The position numbers were made by a program, and so were the translations under genes. From the NCBI GenBank assembly GCA_047611265.1, contig JBLFWM010000007.1, positions 15,934-79,933 of the forward strand: a stretch of 64,000 nt of DNA. Direction: 5' to 3'. The number at the start of each line of letters is the position of its first letter. Position 1 is the stretch's first letter. A model generated the notes under the pieces. The model ran no database searches and was not told the origin of the DNA. It worked only from the letters and a program-made list of their open reading frames with translations. The DNA comes from GCA-2698665 sp047611265. GTDB lineage: Bacteria > Pseudomonadota > Gammaproteobacteria > GCA-002705445 > GCA-002716945. This document shows, one piece after another, positions 27,055 to 36,210 of the stretch.

Positions 27055-28494
27055 TTAAATAATATTCTCTGTAATAAATTTTATAATAAAATCAGTTTTG
27101 AAAAAAAGAATTACTGCGATAAAGCCAACAATAATCACCGGGAAGGCTAGAGGCATATCTTCACAACTAGGGCTTTTGTAGTCAAATTTTGCTTTTTCAA
27201 AATATGATTTATAAATCATTGGAAAATAATAACTCGCATTAAGTAATGTGCTTAAGACAATTACAGCAAGCAAGTATAAATTTTCTGATTCCATAATACC
27301 GAGTAATAAATACCACTTGCTAATAAATCCAATTGTTGGAGGTAAACCAATCATGATAAGTGCACCGATAGTCATTAGCAGACAAGTAATAGGTAATTTT
27401 GAAGAAAGGTTATTCATTTCACTAACATTTTTAATACCTGTTTGTGTTGCAATAATGCCTGCAGAAAGGAATAGCATTATTTTTCCTAAAGCATGAAATA
27501 TCAAATGAAGAACGGCAGCTAAAATAGAATATGGCGCCAAGATTGCCGTAGCTAAAACTATATATGACAATTGACCAATAGTTGAATATGCTAAGCGTAA
27601 TTTAATATTATCTTGGTTTAGAGCAATAAAGGATGACGATATAATTGTAAATGATGCAAAGAGTATAATAATTATATTTGCGCCACTCTGTGTCAATACA
27701 TCTACTCCAAATATGAACAAAAAAACCTTTAACATTATGAATACTCCAGATTTAACTACAGCCACAGCATGAAGTAGTGCGCTCACTGGTGTTGGCGCAA
27801 CCATTGCAGATGGTAACCATTTATGAAATGGCATGACTGCAGATTTAGCAATTCCAAATAAATATAAAATGACAAGAATGTATATGGCAGTATTATTATA
27901 ACTAGTGAATATACCGCCAACTTTATAGTCTAAAGTCCCAGTCAATATATAGGTGAATATTATTGCTGGTAAGAAAAATATTATAGATGTTCCGAGTAAA
28001 TAGTATAAATATTTCTTACCATTTATAATTGATTTTTTGTCACCTTTGAATGTTACAAGTGGATATGTAGCAATTGTCAATATTTCATAAAAAACAAAAG
28101 TAGTTAATAAATTAGATGAATAGATAATCCCATTGGTAGCTAGCATTGATAGTGTAAAAAATATATAAAACTTTGGTTTGTTTTGGTACTTATTCAATTC
28201 TAGATATCTTTCTGAAAAAATAGATACCATGAGCCATAGTCCATTTGAGATAACTAGAAAGATTACACCTAAATAATCTAAGCTAAATGATAATGGGATT
28301 CCTGGAATAATATTAACTATATCAGTTTTTTGATTAATCAAGATATCTTGTATGCTGATTATGTATAAAGCATATACAAGAGATGCGAGACTTATGAATA
28401 TAGAAATCATACCGGTAAAGGCTTCTTTTCTAAGCAGATAAATAATTACTATACCAAGAGCTAGAAACAGAATATGTGATAATAAAATACTCAT
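27055..28494 (-). CDS. Second NuoL/M/N-type (MrpD/MrpA-N-like) antiporter subunit
   Basis: A 479-residue polytopic membrane protein of the MrpA/MrpD/NuoL family. Visible functional residues include Glu in TTFVFYEILTIATYPLV and Lys in AVAVVKSGVFIML, together with FHKWLPSAMVAPTPVSALLH and Lys in HALGKIMLFLSAG. The LPSAM-APTPVSALLHA block is closest to the MrpA/NuoL branch. The gene overlaps the preceding mrpD by four bases. It may stand in for the N-terminal half of MrpA, which is otherwise missing from this operon (inference). Confidence 0.87.
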   Translation of the reverse strand: MSILLSHILFLALGIVIIYLLRKEAFTGMISIFISLASLVYALYIISIQDILINQKTDIVNIIPGIPLSFSLDYLGVIFLVISNGLWLMVSIFSERYLELNKYQNKPKFYIFFTLSMLATNGIIYSSNLLTTFVFYEILTIATYPLVTFKGDKKSIINGKKYLYYLLGTSIIFFLPAIIFTYILTGTLDYKVGGIFTSYNNTAIYILVILYLFGIAKSAVMPFHKWLPSAMVAPTPVSALLHAVAVVKSGVFIMLKVFLFIFGVDVLTQSGANIIIILFASFTIISSSFIALNQDNIKLRLAYSTIGQLSYIVLATAILAPYSILAAVLHLIFHALGKIMLFLSAGIIATQTGIKNVSEMNNLSSKLPITCLLMTIGALIMIGLPPTIGFISKWYLLLGIMESENLYLLAVIVLSTLLNASYYFPMIYKSYFEKAKFDYKSPSCEDMPLAFPVIIVGFIAVILFFKTDFIIKFITENII

Positions 28495-29963
28495 TGATTT
28501 ATACTACTATAAAAATTATTTGATATTTGTTCGGAAATGCCAAAAGTTAATGATGTATCAACACCAAGATATATCGTTAAAGCAGCTAGAAAGTAAACAC
28601 ATAGCAATTGATAACTTGTTGCTACTGAAGCATCATGATTGAGCCTCGCAGAAAAATAAATCTTTTCAATTAATAGCCAGGCATAAAAGAATGTCATGAA
28701 AGAGGTGATCAGTATAATGCCACTAATATACCAATAATCAGATTGAAGTATTGCTGAAATTAAATACCATTTGCTTATGAATCCAGATGTTAACGGCAAC
28801 CCTATTAAACCAAGTAATAATATTACGAAAGCTGACATGAGTAATGGATATTTCTCTCCTAGTCCTGAGAAGTCATCTATACTCACGTTTTTATTATTTA
28901 TAAATAAAATAGTAACCACTAAAAATAGCCCAGTTTTGATGATTGAGTGATTAAATACATGTATGAGGGATGCTGTTAATCCATCTGGGGTTAATAGCAT
29001 TATTGCTATGATTATATAACTTAATTGAGCAACACTTGAATAGGCTAGCATTTTTTTAATTTCATTTTGTTTGATAGCATATAAAGTTGATAATAAAACC
29101 CCTATGAGTGATAAAAATAAAACGAGCTGGGCAAGATTATAATACTCTAATGGATTTATTGAGTTGAATATATCTAAAAATACTCTAAGTAAAATATAGA
29201 TGCCTATTTTAGTAGATGTTCCTGAAAAGTATGAAACTATTATAGACGGGGCATACGAATATGTTCTTATTAGCCAACCATGCAGTGGAAATAGAGCTGT
29301 TTTAATGCCGACACCTATGAGAAACATAGCTATGGAAAGAGACATAGAAAGCGAGATACTGCCATTCCCTATCTTATTTGATAGATCCGTCATATTCAGA
29401 GTACCTGTATTTACATATAAAATGCCGATTGCAAATAATATAAATACCGCGCCAATGCTTCCAATAAATAAATACTGTATAGCTGCAAGACTGGAAGCTT
29501 TATAATTACCTTGGGATATAAGAAAATAACTGGCAAGTGAAGAAATTTCTAAAAAAACAAATAAGTTAAATATATCATTTGTGAGAACGATACCTGAAAA
29601 TCCAACATTGCAAAGTAGCCAAGCAATATAAAATAAATGTATATTATCGTCTTCTACTTGTGATTTTATGGTCTTATTTCCAGCTATCAAACATATGAAA
29701 GCCATAAAATTGATAAGCAAAAGAAAGTAACATGATAGTAAATCAGCGTTTAATCTAATACCAATAGGTGCTTTCCATGAGCCAAGTTCATATAGTATAT
29801 TCCCATTCTGATAAACATCTTGGAAGAGTATTAGTATCAGCAAAATATTCAAGAAAGATACGCCTAGGCTTAAATTATAGACATACCTATTATCTCTGAC
29901 AAGTAATAGTATTGGAGCAATTAATAGAGGTAATACTATAATTAATACTGGTAACTGATTCAT
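28491..29963 (-). CDS. mrpD: Na+/H+ antiporter subunit D
   Basis: A 490-residue polytopic subunit of the Mrp-type cation:proton antiporter. Conserved membrane charges can be seen in LFVFLEISSLASYF (Glu), STKIGIYILLRVF (Lys) and HSIIKTGLFLVV (Lys), plus the GLPLTSGFISKWYL block. It lies directly after mrpC with a three-base gap, the standard C-D order. It should carry one of the ion or proton channels of the complex. Confidence 0.9.
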   Translation of the reverse strand: MNQLPVLIIVLPLLIAPILLLVRDNRYVYNLSLGVSFLNILLILILFQDVYQNGNILYELGSWKAPIGIRLNADLLSCYFLLLINFMAFICLIAGNKTIKSQVEDDNIHLFYIAWLLCNVGFSGIVLTNDIFNLFVFLEISSLASYFLISQGNYKASSLAAIQYLFIGSIGAVFILFAIGILYVNTGTLNMTDLSNKIGNGSISLSMSLSIAMFLIGVGIKTALFPLHGWLIRTYSYAPSIIVSYFSGTSTKIGIYILLRVFLDIFNSINPLEYYNLAQLVLFLSLIGVLLSTLYAIKQNEIKKMLAYSSVAQLSYIIIAIMLLTPDGLTASLIHVFNHSIIKTGLFLVVTILFINNKNVSIDDFSGLGEKYPLLMSAFVILLLGLIGLPLTSGFISKWYLISAILQSDYWYISGIILITSFMTFFYAWLLIEKIYFSARLNHDASVATSYQLLCVYFLAALTIYLGVDTSLTFGISEQISNNFYSSINQ

Positions 29964-29966
29964 TTT

Positions 29967-30290
29967 TTATATCTTATCCAGTTCATGTTCTTCTATTGAA
30001 TTATACTTTTGTTTAACCTTAATGATTAAAGCAAGAGCAAGGCTTGTTGTCGCAATACCAACAACAATTGCTGTAAGGATTAAGACATGAGGCAAAGGAT
30101 TAGAGTAGATTAATTGATCGTCATTCAGAATTGGAGGGATTCCGCCATCAACTTTACTTATAATTAAGTAAAAGATAAATACTGAAGACTGAAATATATT
30201 TAAACCAATTACCTTTTTAATTAAATTTGATTCTCGGATTATTATGAATAAACCTAGAAGAAATAAAATCATATTAAGTACGAATAGCAT
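29967..30290 (-). CDS. mrpC: Na+/H+ antiporter subunit C (NuoK-like)
   Basis: A 107-residue NuoK/MrpC-family protein with three membrane helices. The loop VDGGIPPILND and the helix HVLILTAIVVGIATTSLALALIIK are diagnostic of MrpC. The stop-start junction with mrpB shares one base, indicating coupling. Confidence 0.92.
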   Translation of the reverse strand: MLFVLNMILFLLGLFIIIRESNLIKKVIGLNIFQSSVFIFYLIISKVDGGIPPILNDDQLIYSNPLPHVLILTAIVVGIATTSLALALIIKVKQKYNSIEEHELDKI

Positions 30291-30712
30291 TATTTTTCCT
30301 CGCTAATATCATTAAATGAATAAAACACCAAAACCATTACATTACTGACAGTTAAACCCACTCCCAGCTCAACTAGGAATATTCCTAGAAGTTGACCATT
30401 TATTGGCGTATTTGATAAATAGTTATATTCTAAAAAATTACCACCAAGTAAGATACCTAAGAAACCAACCACAAGATATAAAATTACACCTAAAGCCATT
30501 AAAGATTTTGAAGTATTAACACTCAGGATTGATTTGCCAATATCTAACCCAAAAATAATATTATATAAAATAAAACCTGCTGCAAATATTACCCCTGCTT
30601 GAAATCCTCCGCCTGCTGAGAAGTCGCCATGGAATTGTACATATAAACCAAATAATAAAATTACAGGAATCAGTAGCTTAGTGACTATTCTGGGAATTAT
30701 ATGATGTCTCAT
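30290..30712 (-). CDS. mrpB: Na+/H+ antiporter subunit B (MnhB domain)
   Basis: A 140-residue membrane protein with four predicted helices and the MnhB signature HGDFSAGGGFQAGVIFAAGF. Corresponds to MrpB of the Mrp antiporter and to MbhF of archaeal membrane-bound hydrogenase. It overlaps the DUF4040 gene by four bases. Confidence 0.92.
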   Translation of the reverse strand: MRHHIIPRIVTKLLIPVILLFGLYVQFHGDFSAGGGFQAGVIFAAGFILYNIIFGLDIGKSILSVNTSKSLMALGVILYLVVGFLGILLGGNFLEYNYLSNTPINGQLLGIFLVELGVGLTVSNVMVLVFYSFNDISEEK

Positions 30713-31218
30713 GAATTACTCTTTCTTTTTCTTAATATTCCTAAGACTGATATCCCAGCAATAAATATTACAACAACTTCCCCAAGTGTATCAAACCCTC
30801 TGTAGCCAGCTAAAATAGATGTTACAACATTAGGAACACCCATCTCTGTTTTAGATTTATTAATATAATATTCACTAACTTGTGAATTTGATGTTTGGTT
30901 AAATTTACCAAATTCTGGTAAATCAGATACTGCGAAACTTAGTAAACCTAGCAGTAATAAAAATAATACTATTAATGGAAAAGAAGGAGTTTTAGATTTC
31001 TTTACCATAACATCCGTATGCTTCAAAGTACTTAAAAATAAAATTGTAGATATTCCAGCACCAACAGCAGCTTCTGTTAAAGAAACATCTACGCCGTCTA
31101 ATAATAAAAAAATAAGAGCAGATATAAGACTGAAAATAGTTGTTGCCATAATTGCTGAAAATAAATTTTTAACAAACATTATGTAGATAGCAATAGCTAT
31201 AAGAATTGTTAGTAGCAA
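30709..31218 (-). CDS. DUF4040/MbhE-like antiporter subunit (MrpA C-terminal equivalent)
   Basis: A 169-residue membrane protein. The first 70 residues are a DUF4040 (MbhD-like) region with LLDGVDVSLTEAAVGAGIST. The second half has VPNVVTSILAGYRGFDTLGEVVVIFIAGISVL, which is MbhE-like (given here as the blocks VVTSILAGYRGFDTLGE and VVVIFIAGISVL). In canonical Mrp these two parts are the C-terminal end of the large MrpA; here they form a separate fused small gene, as in hydrogenase-linked and archaeal modules. It lies between mrpG and mrpB. Confidence 0.85.
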   Translation of the reverse strand: MLLTILIAIAIYIMFVKNLFSAIMATTIFSLISALIFLLLDGVDVSLTEAAVGAGISTILFLSTLKHTDVMVKKSKTPSFPLIVLFLLLLGLLSFAVSDLPEFGKFNQTSNSQVSEYYINKSKTEMGVPNVVTSILAGYRGFDTLGEVVVIFIAGISVLGILRKRKSNS

Positions 31219-31235
31219 GTATAAGAATATAATAA

Positions 31236-31529
31236 TTATTTTATTTCCCCATTGGTCTTAGAGTGTTTTAAAAATGCTTGAGTTAAAGCATGAATAGCTG
31301 TGCTGCCAGTTATATATAAGAATACTAATATCAGTAATAATTTTAAGCTAAATAATGAGAATCCATAATGAAACATTAGTCCTAATATTATCAGTAAAGT
31401 TGCAAATGTATCTACAACTGAAGCTGCATGGGTTCTAGCAAGAAAATTATCAAATCTAAAGCAACCTATGGTACCTATTAACGCTACTATAACTCCGACT
31501 ATTAATAAAATACTAATTATTATACTCAC
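31236..31529 (-). CDS. mrpG: Na+/H+ antiporter subunit G
   Basis: A 97-residue MnhG/MrpG (PhaG) protein with three membrane helices and the characteristic CFRFDNFLARTHAASVVDT. It starts four bases inside the end of mrpF. The 17-base gap after it is one of the few in this operon. Confidence 0.92.
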   Translation of the reverse strand: MSIIISILLIVGVIVALIGTIGCFRFDNFLARTHAASVVDTFATLLIILGLMFHYGFSLFSLKLLLILVFLYITGSTAIHALTQAFLKHSKTNGEIK

Positions 31530-31792
31530 TTAGACGCCTCTTTATCTTCATAGTATTTTAGTATAACTATAGTAGAGATGAAATTAATTAGAGCATACAC
31601 CATAGCAATATCAGTAAAGTCTTTCTCAATAGAAACTGTGCCGACTAACAGGATAAGAAGAACAATTTTGGTTCCAATTAGGTTGACCGTTAATATTTTT
31701 GTATAAATCTCATTTGCCGTAATAAATCTAATAATAGAAATAACGAGAGCAATAGATAGTATGAGAATAGCTAGCATACTAATTTCAGACAT
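31526..31792 (-). CDS. mrpF: Na+/H+ antiporter subunit F
   Basis: An 88-residue MrpF (PhaF) protein with three membrane helices. The central TKIVLLILLVG and C-terminal DIAMVYALINFISTIVILKYYE match the family. It overlaps mrpE by eight bases and mrpG by four. Confidence 0.9.
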   Translation of the reverse strand: MSEISMLAILILSIALVISIIRFITANEIYTKILTVNLIGTKIVLLILLVGTVSIEKDFTDIAMVYALINFISTIVILKYYEDKEASK

Positions 31793-32318
31793 CTTTCTCC
31801 TCGCTTGGCAGATAGTTTTTTTCTGTAGATTTTATCTTTCTATCCATTTCATTTGATTCCAGAGACTCTTTGAACTGAGCATCCAGGGTATGTACTGTAA
31901 ATGTATCTCCATCGACATCAATTGTGACTGTTCCTGGAGTTAGAGTTATTGAATTAGCATACAGAACATGTCCTAAGTCAGATATTTGAGATGATTTAAT
32001 CTTAATAATTTGAGGACTAATTTTTCTATTCGGGATAACTATATACAAACAAACTTTTATATTTGAAATTATAATTTCTTTAAACAACCATGGAATATAA
32101 AGTAATAAGCCTTTAGCACTAAAGTTATGAAAACTAATTTCCTCATCAATCAAGTCCATTCTATTCATTATATAGATCACAAAAGCTGTTGAAACCAAAC
32201 CTAAAAACAACATGAGGGGTGCTATCAATCCTGACAATATAAACCAAAACACAAAAATACTCACAAAAATTATGATGAGATGATTTTTCTGATTATACTT
32301 CTTTGCTGGTTCGGCCAT
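31785..32318 (-). CDS. mrpE: Na+/H+ antiporter subunit E
   Basis: A 177-residue MrpE protein. Two membrane helices lie in the first 60 residues, and a cytoplasmic domain carries the signature LYANSITLTPGTVTIDVDGD with HTLDAQF. It is the first antiporter gene on the minus strand, only 37 bases after nadC. The 10-base-pair-scale gaps suggest the antiporter is read from a promoter further upstream. Confidence 0.93.
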   Translation of the reverse strand: MAEPAKKYNQKNHLIIIFVSIFVFWFILSGLIAPLMLFLGLVSTAFVIYIMNRMDLIDEEISFHNFSAKGLLLYIPWLFKEIIISNIKVCLYIVIPNRKISPQIIKIKSSQISDLGHVLYANSITLTPGTVTIDVDGDTFTVHTLDAQFKESLESNEMDRKIKSTEKNYLPSEEKDV

Positions 32319-32355
32319 ATCCTATTATATATAGAATATTAGAATTTAACCATGA

Positions 32356-33183
32356 TCACTGTATGAGTAATGAGATATCTATAACTTTAATATTTTTTGT
32401 TATTGAGCCTATAGATATAAAAGAAATGCCCTTAATGGCATATTTATTGATATTAGCAAGATTGATATTTCCTGAAACTTCAATAGGAACCCCTTTGGTT
32501 ATAGCTAATACCTTCTTTAGTTTAATTATTGAAAAGTTGTCTAAGAGTATTCGGTCTACCTCTAAATTTTTAAAAATAGCTACCTCATGAAGTGTTTTTG
32601 CTTCAACTATAATAAGTTTTTTTAATTTTTTAGCCTTTCTGATAAATTCTTCAGGGTCATCAATAGCCTTTAAATGATTTTCTTTTATTAAGATTGATTC
32701 CGAAAGGTTTTTTCTATGTGCATAACAACCCATTATTTGACATGCATAACTAATAGCATATCTCCAACCTGGAAGAATTTTTCGCGTATATAATATCTTG
32801 ATATCCTTATTCTTAATCTTATCTTGATATCTTTTGGTTAAACTAGAAACACCAGACAATGTTTGCAAGAAATTTAAGGCTGTTCTTTCACCTTTCAGTA
32901 TAGATTTAATATTTCCAGAAATAATTCCTACATTTTCCCCTTTACAAATATTATCTCCATCATTAAAGTACCATTTGATTTTAACATTGGAATCTATCGC
33001 TTTGAAAACTTCATCAACCCATTTTTTCCCACACAGAATACCAGGCTCTTTAAAGATTAATTTTGCCGAAACTTTTTTTGTATTTAATAATGCCGATGTA
33101 ATATCATTATTGCAGTTGTCTTCTGTTAATGCAGATTTGATATGTTGGCTCAGTAATTTCTTATCTATTTTATCAATCCTCAT
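32356..33183 (-). CDS. nadC: Nicotinate-nucleotide pyrophosphorylase (carboxylating)
   Basis: NadC converts quinolinate and PRPP to nicotinate mononucleotide, the step before NadD (also in this window). The 275-residue protein shows the ALTEDNCNNDIT opening, GERTALNFLQTLSGVSSLT, the substrate site TRKILPGWR and LIKENHL, and the barrel residues EVSGNINL and GISFISIGSIT. GWR replaces the commoner GLR in the TRKT-P-GLR motif. It overlaps the end of the symporter gene by 11 bases. Confidence 0.93.
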   Translation of the reverse strand: MRIDKIDKKLLSQHIKSALTEDNCNNDITSALLNTKKVSAKLIFKEPGILCGKKWVDEVFKAIDSNVKIKWYFNDGDNICKGENVGIISGNIKSILKGERTALNFLQTLSGVSSLTKRYQDKIKNKDIKILYTRKILPGWRYAISYACQIMGCYAHRKNLSESILIKENHLKAIDDPEEFIRKAKKLKKLIIVEAKTLHEVAIFKNLEVDRILLDNFSIIKLKKVLAITKGVPIEVSGNINLANINKYAIKGISFISIGSITKNIKVIDISLLIQ

Positions 33184-34528
33184 TATTTTTAAAATACTCT
33201 TTGGTGGTGCTAAAAATAATTGGACTCAGTAGTATCAATGCAATTAGGTTTGGTAATGCCATTAAACCATTCATGATATCTGCAATTAACCAAATTAAAT
33301 TTAATTCAGTAGTGGCGCCTATAGGTATAACTATTATCCATAATATTCTGTATAAATTAGAAACTGATGACCCGAATAGAAATTCAGCACATTTTTCTCC
33401 ATAATAACTCCATCCAATAATTGTACTAAACGCAAAAAGCGCTAACCCTATTACCACAATATACTTCCCAAACAGAGGAAGCCCTTGACTGAATGCCATT
33501 GTAGTCAAAGCAGCTCCATTTGTACCGGTTAACCATGTGCCACTAATTAAAATTACAAATGCTGTTATCGTGCAAACTAATAAAGTATCAATTAACGGCT
33601 CAAGCATAGATACTGATCCTTGTTTTACTGGATTATTTGTTTTCGCAACTGCATGCGCTATAGGAGAGCTACCCAATCCAGCTTCATTAGAAAAGATACC
33701 TCTTGAAACTCCAAATCTAATTGCCATCCATATAGAAGCTCCTGCAAAACCTCCAGTTGCAGCTGTAGATGTAAAGGCTGAATTTATAATTAATAAAAAT
33801 ATTTCAGGAATCAGAGAAATGTTGGTAAAAATTATAAACAGCCCTCCAACGATATATATGAGTGCCATTGTAGGTACTAAACTAGAAGCTGCTCTACCTA
33901 TGCTTTTAATACCGCCAAATATCACTAATGCAACTAATATGGCTATTACTGATCCTATAATTATTTTAGACACCCCAAATTCTATAGAGAGTACTTGTGC
34001 GACTGAGTTAGACTGTACGCTGTTACCAATTCCAAATGCAGCTATCATTCCAAAAAATGCAAATAAGTAAGCTAAGAAATGATATTTTTTTGTTAAGCCA
34101 TTTTTAATATAATACATGGGGCCGCCAACATAATTTCCCAAAGCATTTTTTTCTCTATATTTAATTGCAAGAAATGCTTCTGCATATTTAGTTGCCATTC
34201 CAAAGAGGGCGGTAACCCACATCCAAAAAATAGCTCCAGGTCCACCCAAAAAAATAGCTGTTGCTACTCCTGCAATATTTCCTGTACCCACAGTTGCAGA
34301 TAATGCTGTCATTAGTGAGTCAAAGGAAGATATTTCCCCGTCATCCTCATCCTGTGATTTTTTAAACAAGGATTTAAACCCATACCCTAAATTAAAAAAA
34401 GGGAATCCCTTTAAGCCAAAAGTTAAATAGACTCCTACTGCTAATAACAAAATGAGAGTCATTGGCCCCCATATAACGCCACTTATTGTATTTAAAATAT
34501 TTTCAAGTGAGATATTTTGGCTATTCAT
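33173..34528 (-). CDS. Sodium:alanine symporter family protein (AGCS)
   Basis: A 451-residue polytopic sodium-coupled alanine/glycine carrier. Family blocks are GVYLTFGLKGFPF, FDSLMTALSATVGTGNIAGVA, GGPGAIFWMWVTALFGMATKYAEA, FSNEAGLGSSPIAHA and GWSYYGEKCAEFLFG. I use the ATG at 34528, which gives a normal N-terminus (MNSQNISLENIL), instead of an ATG at 34555 inside the upstream gene. It overlaps that gene by eight bases and nadC by eleven, so all three are likely cotranscribed. Confidence 0.93.
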   Translation of the reverse strand: MNSQNISLENILNTISGVIWGPMTLILLLAVGVYLTFGLKGFPFFNLGYGFKSLFKKSQDEDDGEISSFDSLMTALSATVGTGNIAGVATAIFLGGPGAIFWMWVTALFGMATKYAEAFLAIKYREKNALGNYVGGPMYYIKNGLTKKYHFLAYLFAFFGMIAAFGIGNSVQSNSVAQVLSIEFGVSKIIIGSVIAILVALVIFGGIKSIGRAASSLVPTMALIYIVGGLFIIFTNISLIPEIFLLIINSAFTSTAATGGFAGASIWMAIRFGVSRGIFSNEAGLGSSPIAHAVAKTNNPVKQGSVSMLEPLIDTLLVCTITAFVILISGTWLTGTNGAALTTMAFSQGLPLFGKYIVVIGLALFAFSTIIGWSYYGEKCAEFLFGSSVSNLYRILWIIVIPIGATTELNLIWLIADIMNGLMALPNLIALILLSPIIFSTTKEYFKNNED

Positions 34529-35663
34529 TTTTTTGTAAAATATTAATAACATCATTTCTAGTACTATTTTCAGATTTCAATTCATTAAGAATAATATCTG
34601 AATAATGAGCTATATTTATTTTTTCATTATGTTTAGTGGCAACTATTGATGAATACTGAGAATATTCAAATGTGTTAGGTAAGCTAGAGAATAGATCTTC
34701 TGTAAATTTAGTATTATTAAACGACTTATCTTGAATGATTAATACTCCATTATTAGCCAAACCATTAAACGCATTCACAATAAGATTTATTTTTTCCTTA
34801 TCTGTCATGTCATTCAAGATATTCATCATACTAATAACACTATATTGGCCATTAAATTCTATTTGATTATTTTTATAAGAATTTATGCTTAACTTGCTTT
34901 TTAAATTATCCGGCAAATATTTCTTCATATTGGTTACATTAAAGTCTTCGCTAGTGATTTCAGTTGAATGAGTTACGTTAATATAATCACTCATCAATAT
35001 CTCTGAAGACAGAAGGCCATCTCCTCCAATATCACAAAAGGTTACAGATTTAGTGCGACCAAAATAATTTATTATAATTTGTTCGACGATAGCACTAATA
35101 ATTCCATTCGAGTGATGTCGACTAACATCTTGTATATCTATGTTGCTATCAGAGCTATTTTCTAAGAAATAATTTAATGAACTATTTTTCTTAGGAGGCT
35201 GTTTTTTACCAATTCTCATTGACATAACCCCATCATTCTCAGCCCAGATATTACTCATACCCCACCATTTTTGTCTACTCTGAAACATTACCTCGAGTGA
35301 GCTCCTAGACCAGTAATTTTTTTCAACCCCTTGTCTTTCTGCATAAACAGGAAGTATTACAGATCCATCTGAATCTACTAAGTACATCAGATGTCTTAAA
35401 AACGAAGCCCCCCAATTATTAGCAAATAATGGAAAACTTATCCCTAAATAAATACGATGAAAGCTGCCTTTTGCAAAAGGGTAATATACAGAAGAAATCT
35501 CATTATTTGTAGGGGAAGACCTAAAAACTTTAGAATCACAGGTGAGACTAATGATGTCACCTTGTGGTTTAATCATATTGTGTTTATCACGGGTATCAGA
35601 GCAATAGTAGTCTAAATCCTCATCAATATATTTAGCTGATTTATGAATTAATATATTTGTCAT
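34521..35663 (-). CDS. Unknown protein with two methyltransferase-like halves
   Basis: A 380-residue soluble protein that I could not place in a named family. The C-terminal half (about 205-345) looks like a class I SAM-dependent methyltransferase. It has a motif-I-like loop VTFCDIGGDGLLSSEIL, then YSVISMMNILNDMTDKEKI and NGVLIIQDKSF. The N-terminal half (about 35-155) contains LRHLMYLVDSDGSVILPVYAER and an aromatic stretch WWGMSNIWAEN, resembling the later strands of a second, degenerate methyltransferase fold. It diverges from an orphan PhoB-like regulator across 34 bases and heads the symporter-nadC-antiporter run. Function unknown. Confidence 0.6.
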   Translation of the reverse strand: MTNILIHKSAKYIDEDLDYYCSDTRDKHNMIKPQGDIISLTCDSKVFRSSPTNNEISSVYYPFAKGSFHRIYLGISFPLFANNWGASFLRHLMYLVDSDGSVILPVYAERQGVEKNYWSRSSLEVMFQSRQKWWGMSNIWAENDGVMSMRIGKKQPPKKNSSLNYFLENSSDSNIDIQDVSRHHSNGIISAIVEQIIINYFGRTKSVTFCDIGGDGLLSSEILMSDYINVTHSTEITSEDFNVTNMKKYLPDNLKSKLSINSYKNNQIEFNGQYSVISMMNILNDMTDKEKINLIVNAFNGLANNGVLIIQDKSFNNTKFTEDLFSSLPNTFEYSQYSSIVATKHNEKINIAHYSDIILNELKSENSTRNDVINILQKNE

Positions 35664-35697
35664 TTTTTTGTTTTATTAAAGTTTATGGAATGATAAC

Positions 35698-36093
35698 ATG
35701 CGTTTAGAAGAGCAACAATACAAGAGAATGTTCATGGTAGAAGAAGAACATAGTATTTTGATTGAAAATACTGAAAGATACACAGAGTGGAAGGATCTCA
35801 AGATAGACAACGGGTCTCGTCGAGCTTACTGCTGTAATAAAGAGATGAATATATCCCCCAAAGCATATAAAATTTTAGAATTCCTTATAAAGAATCCAGA
35901 CATAGTCTTTTCACGCGAAGGGATCATAGGTTCTGTTTGGGGCAACAAGGTAAAGATAGGTCATAGAGCTATAGATGTACATATGAGCGAATTAAGAAAA
36001 GCTCTTAAACCTAATATTTTTTGTAAAATGAAAATAAGAACCGCAAGATCTTTTGGTTATGCGATTGAGTATAAAAATTGTGAAAATTTATAG
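35698..36093 (+). CDS. Orphan PhoB/OmpR-type DNA-binding protein without receiver domain
   Basis: A 131-residue protein. Residues about 35-128 form a winged-helix Trans_reg_C domain closely resembling the PhoB effector domain, with ISPKAYKILEFLIKNPDIVFSRE, the recognition helix region HRAIDVHMSELRKAL and the wing RTARSFGYAIEY (given as short blocks). The roughly 110-residue phosphoreceiver domain is absent. Only about 34 unrelated residues precede the DNA-binding part. The gene lies directly before a Pho-box promoter serving a phosphate transporter and a porin. It may bind that box without phosphorylation control, or compete with a full-length PhoB encoded elsewhere. Confidence 0.8.
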   Translation: MRLEEQQYKRMFMVEEEHSILIENTERYTEWKDLKIDNGSRRAYCCNKEMNISPKAYKILEFLIKNPDIVFSREGIIGSVWGNKVKIGHRAIDVHMSELRKALKPNIFCKMKIRTARSFGYAIEYKNCENL

Positions 36094-36100
36094 ATATAAC

Positions 36101-36135
36101 CTTAACAAAACTTTAACAAAAAATATCTTTACAAT
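36101..36135 (+). promoter_or_regulatory. Pho-box promoter of the phosphate transporter operon
   Basis: Two TTAACA repeats (36102-36107 and 36113-36118) are spaced exactly 11 bases apart within the 18-base box 36101-36118. A -10-like TACAAT (36130-36135) begins 11 bases after the box. This copies the layout of PhoB-activated promoters, where the box replaces the -35 element. Start of transcription near 36142 would leave a leader of about 69 bases. Confidence 0.65.
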
Positions 36136-36210
36136 ATCTTCGAATAAATTATTATTTGTGTGACAGAAGAAATCAGGATAGATATTAAATTTGTATAGGA
36201 AGGATGGAGT

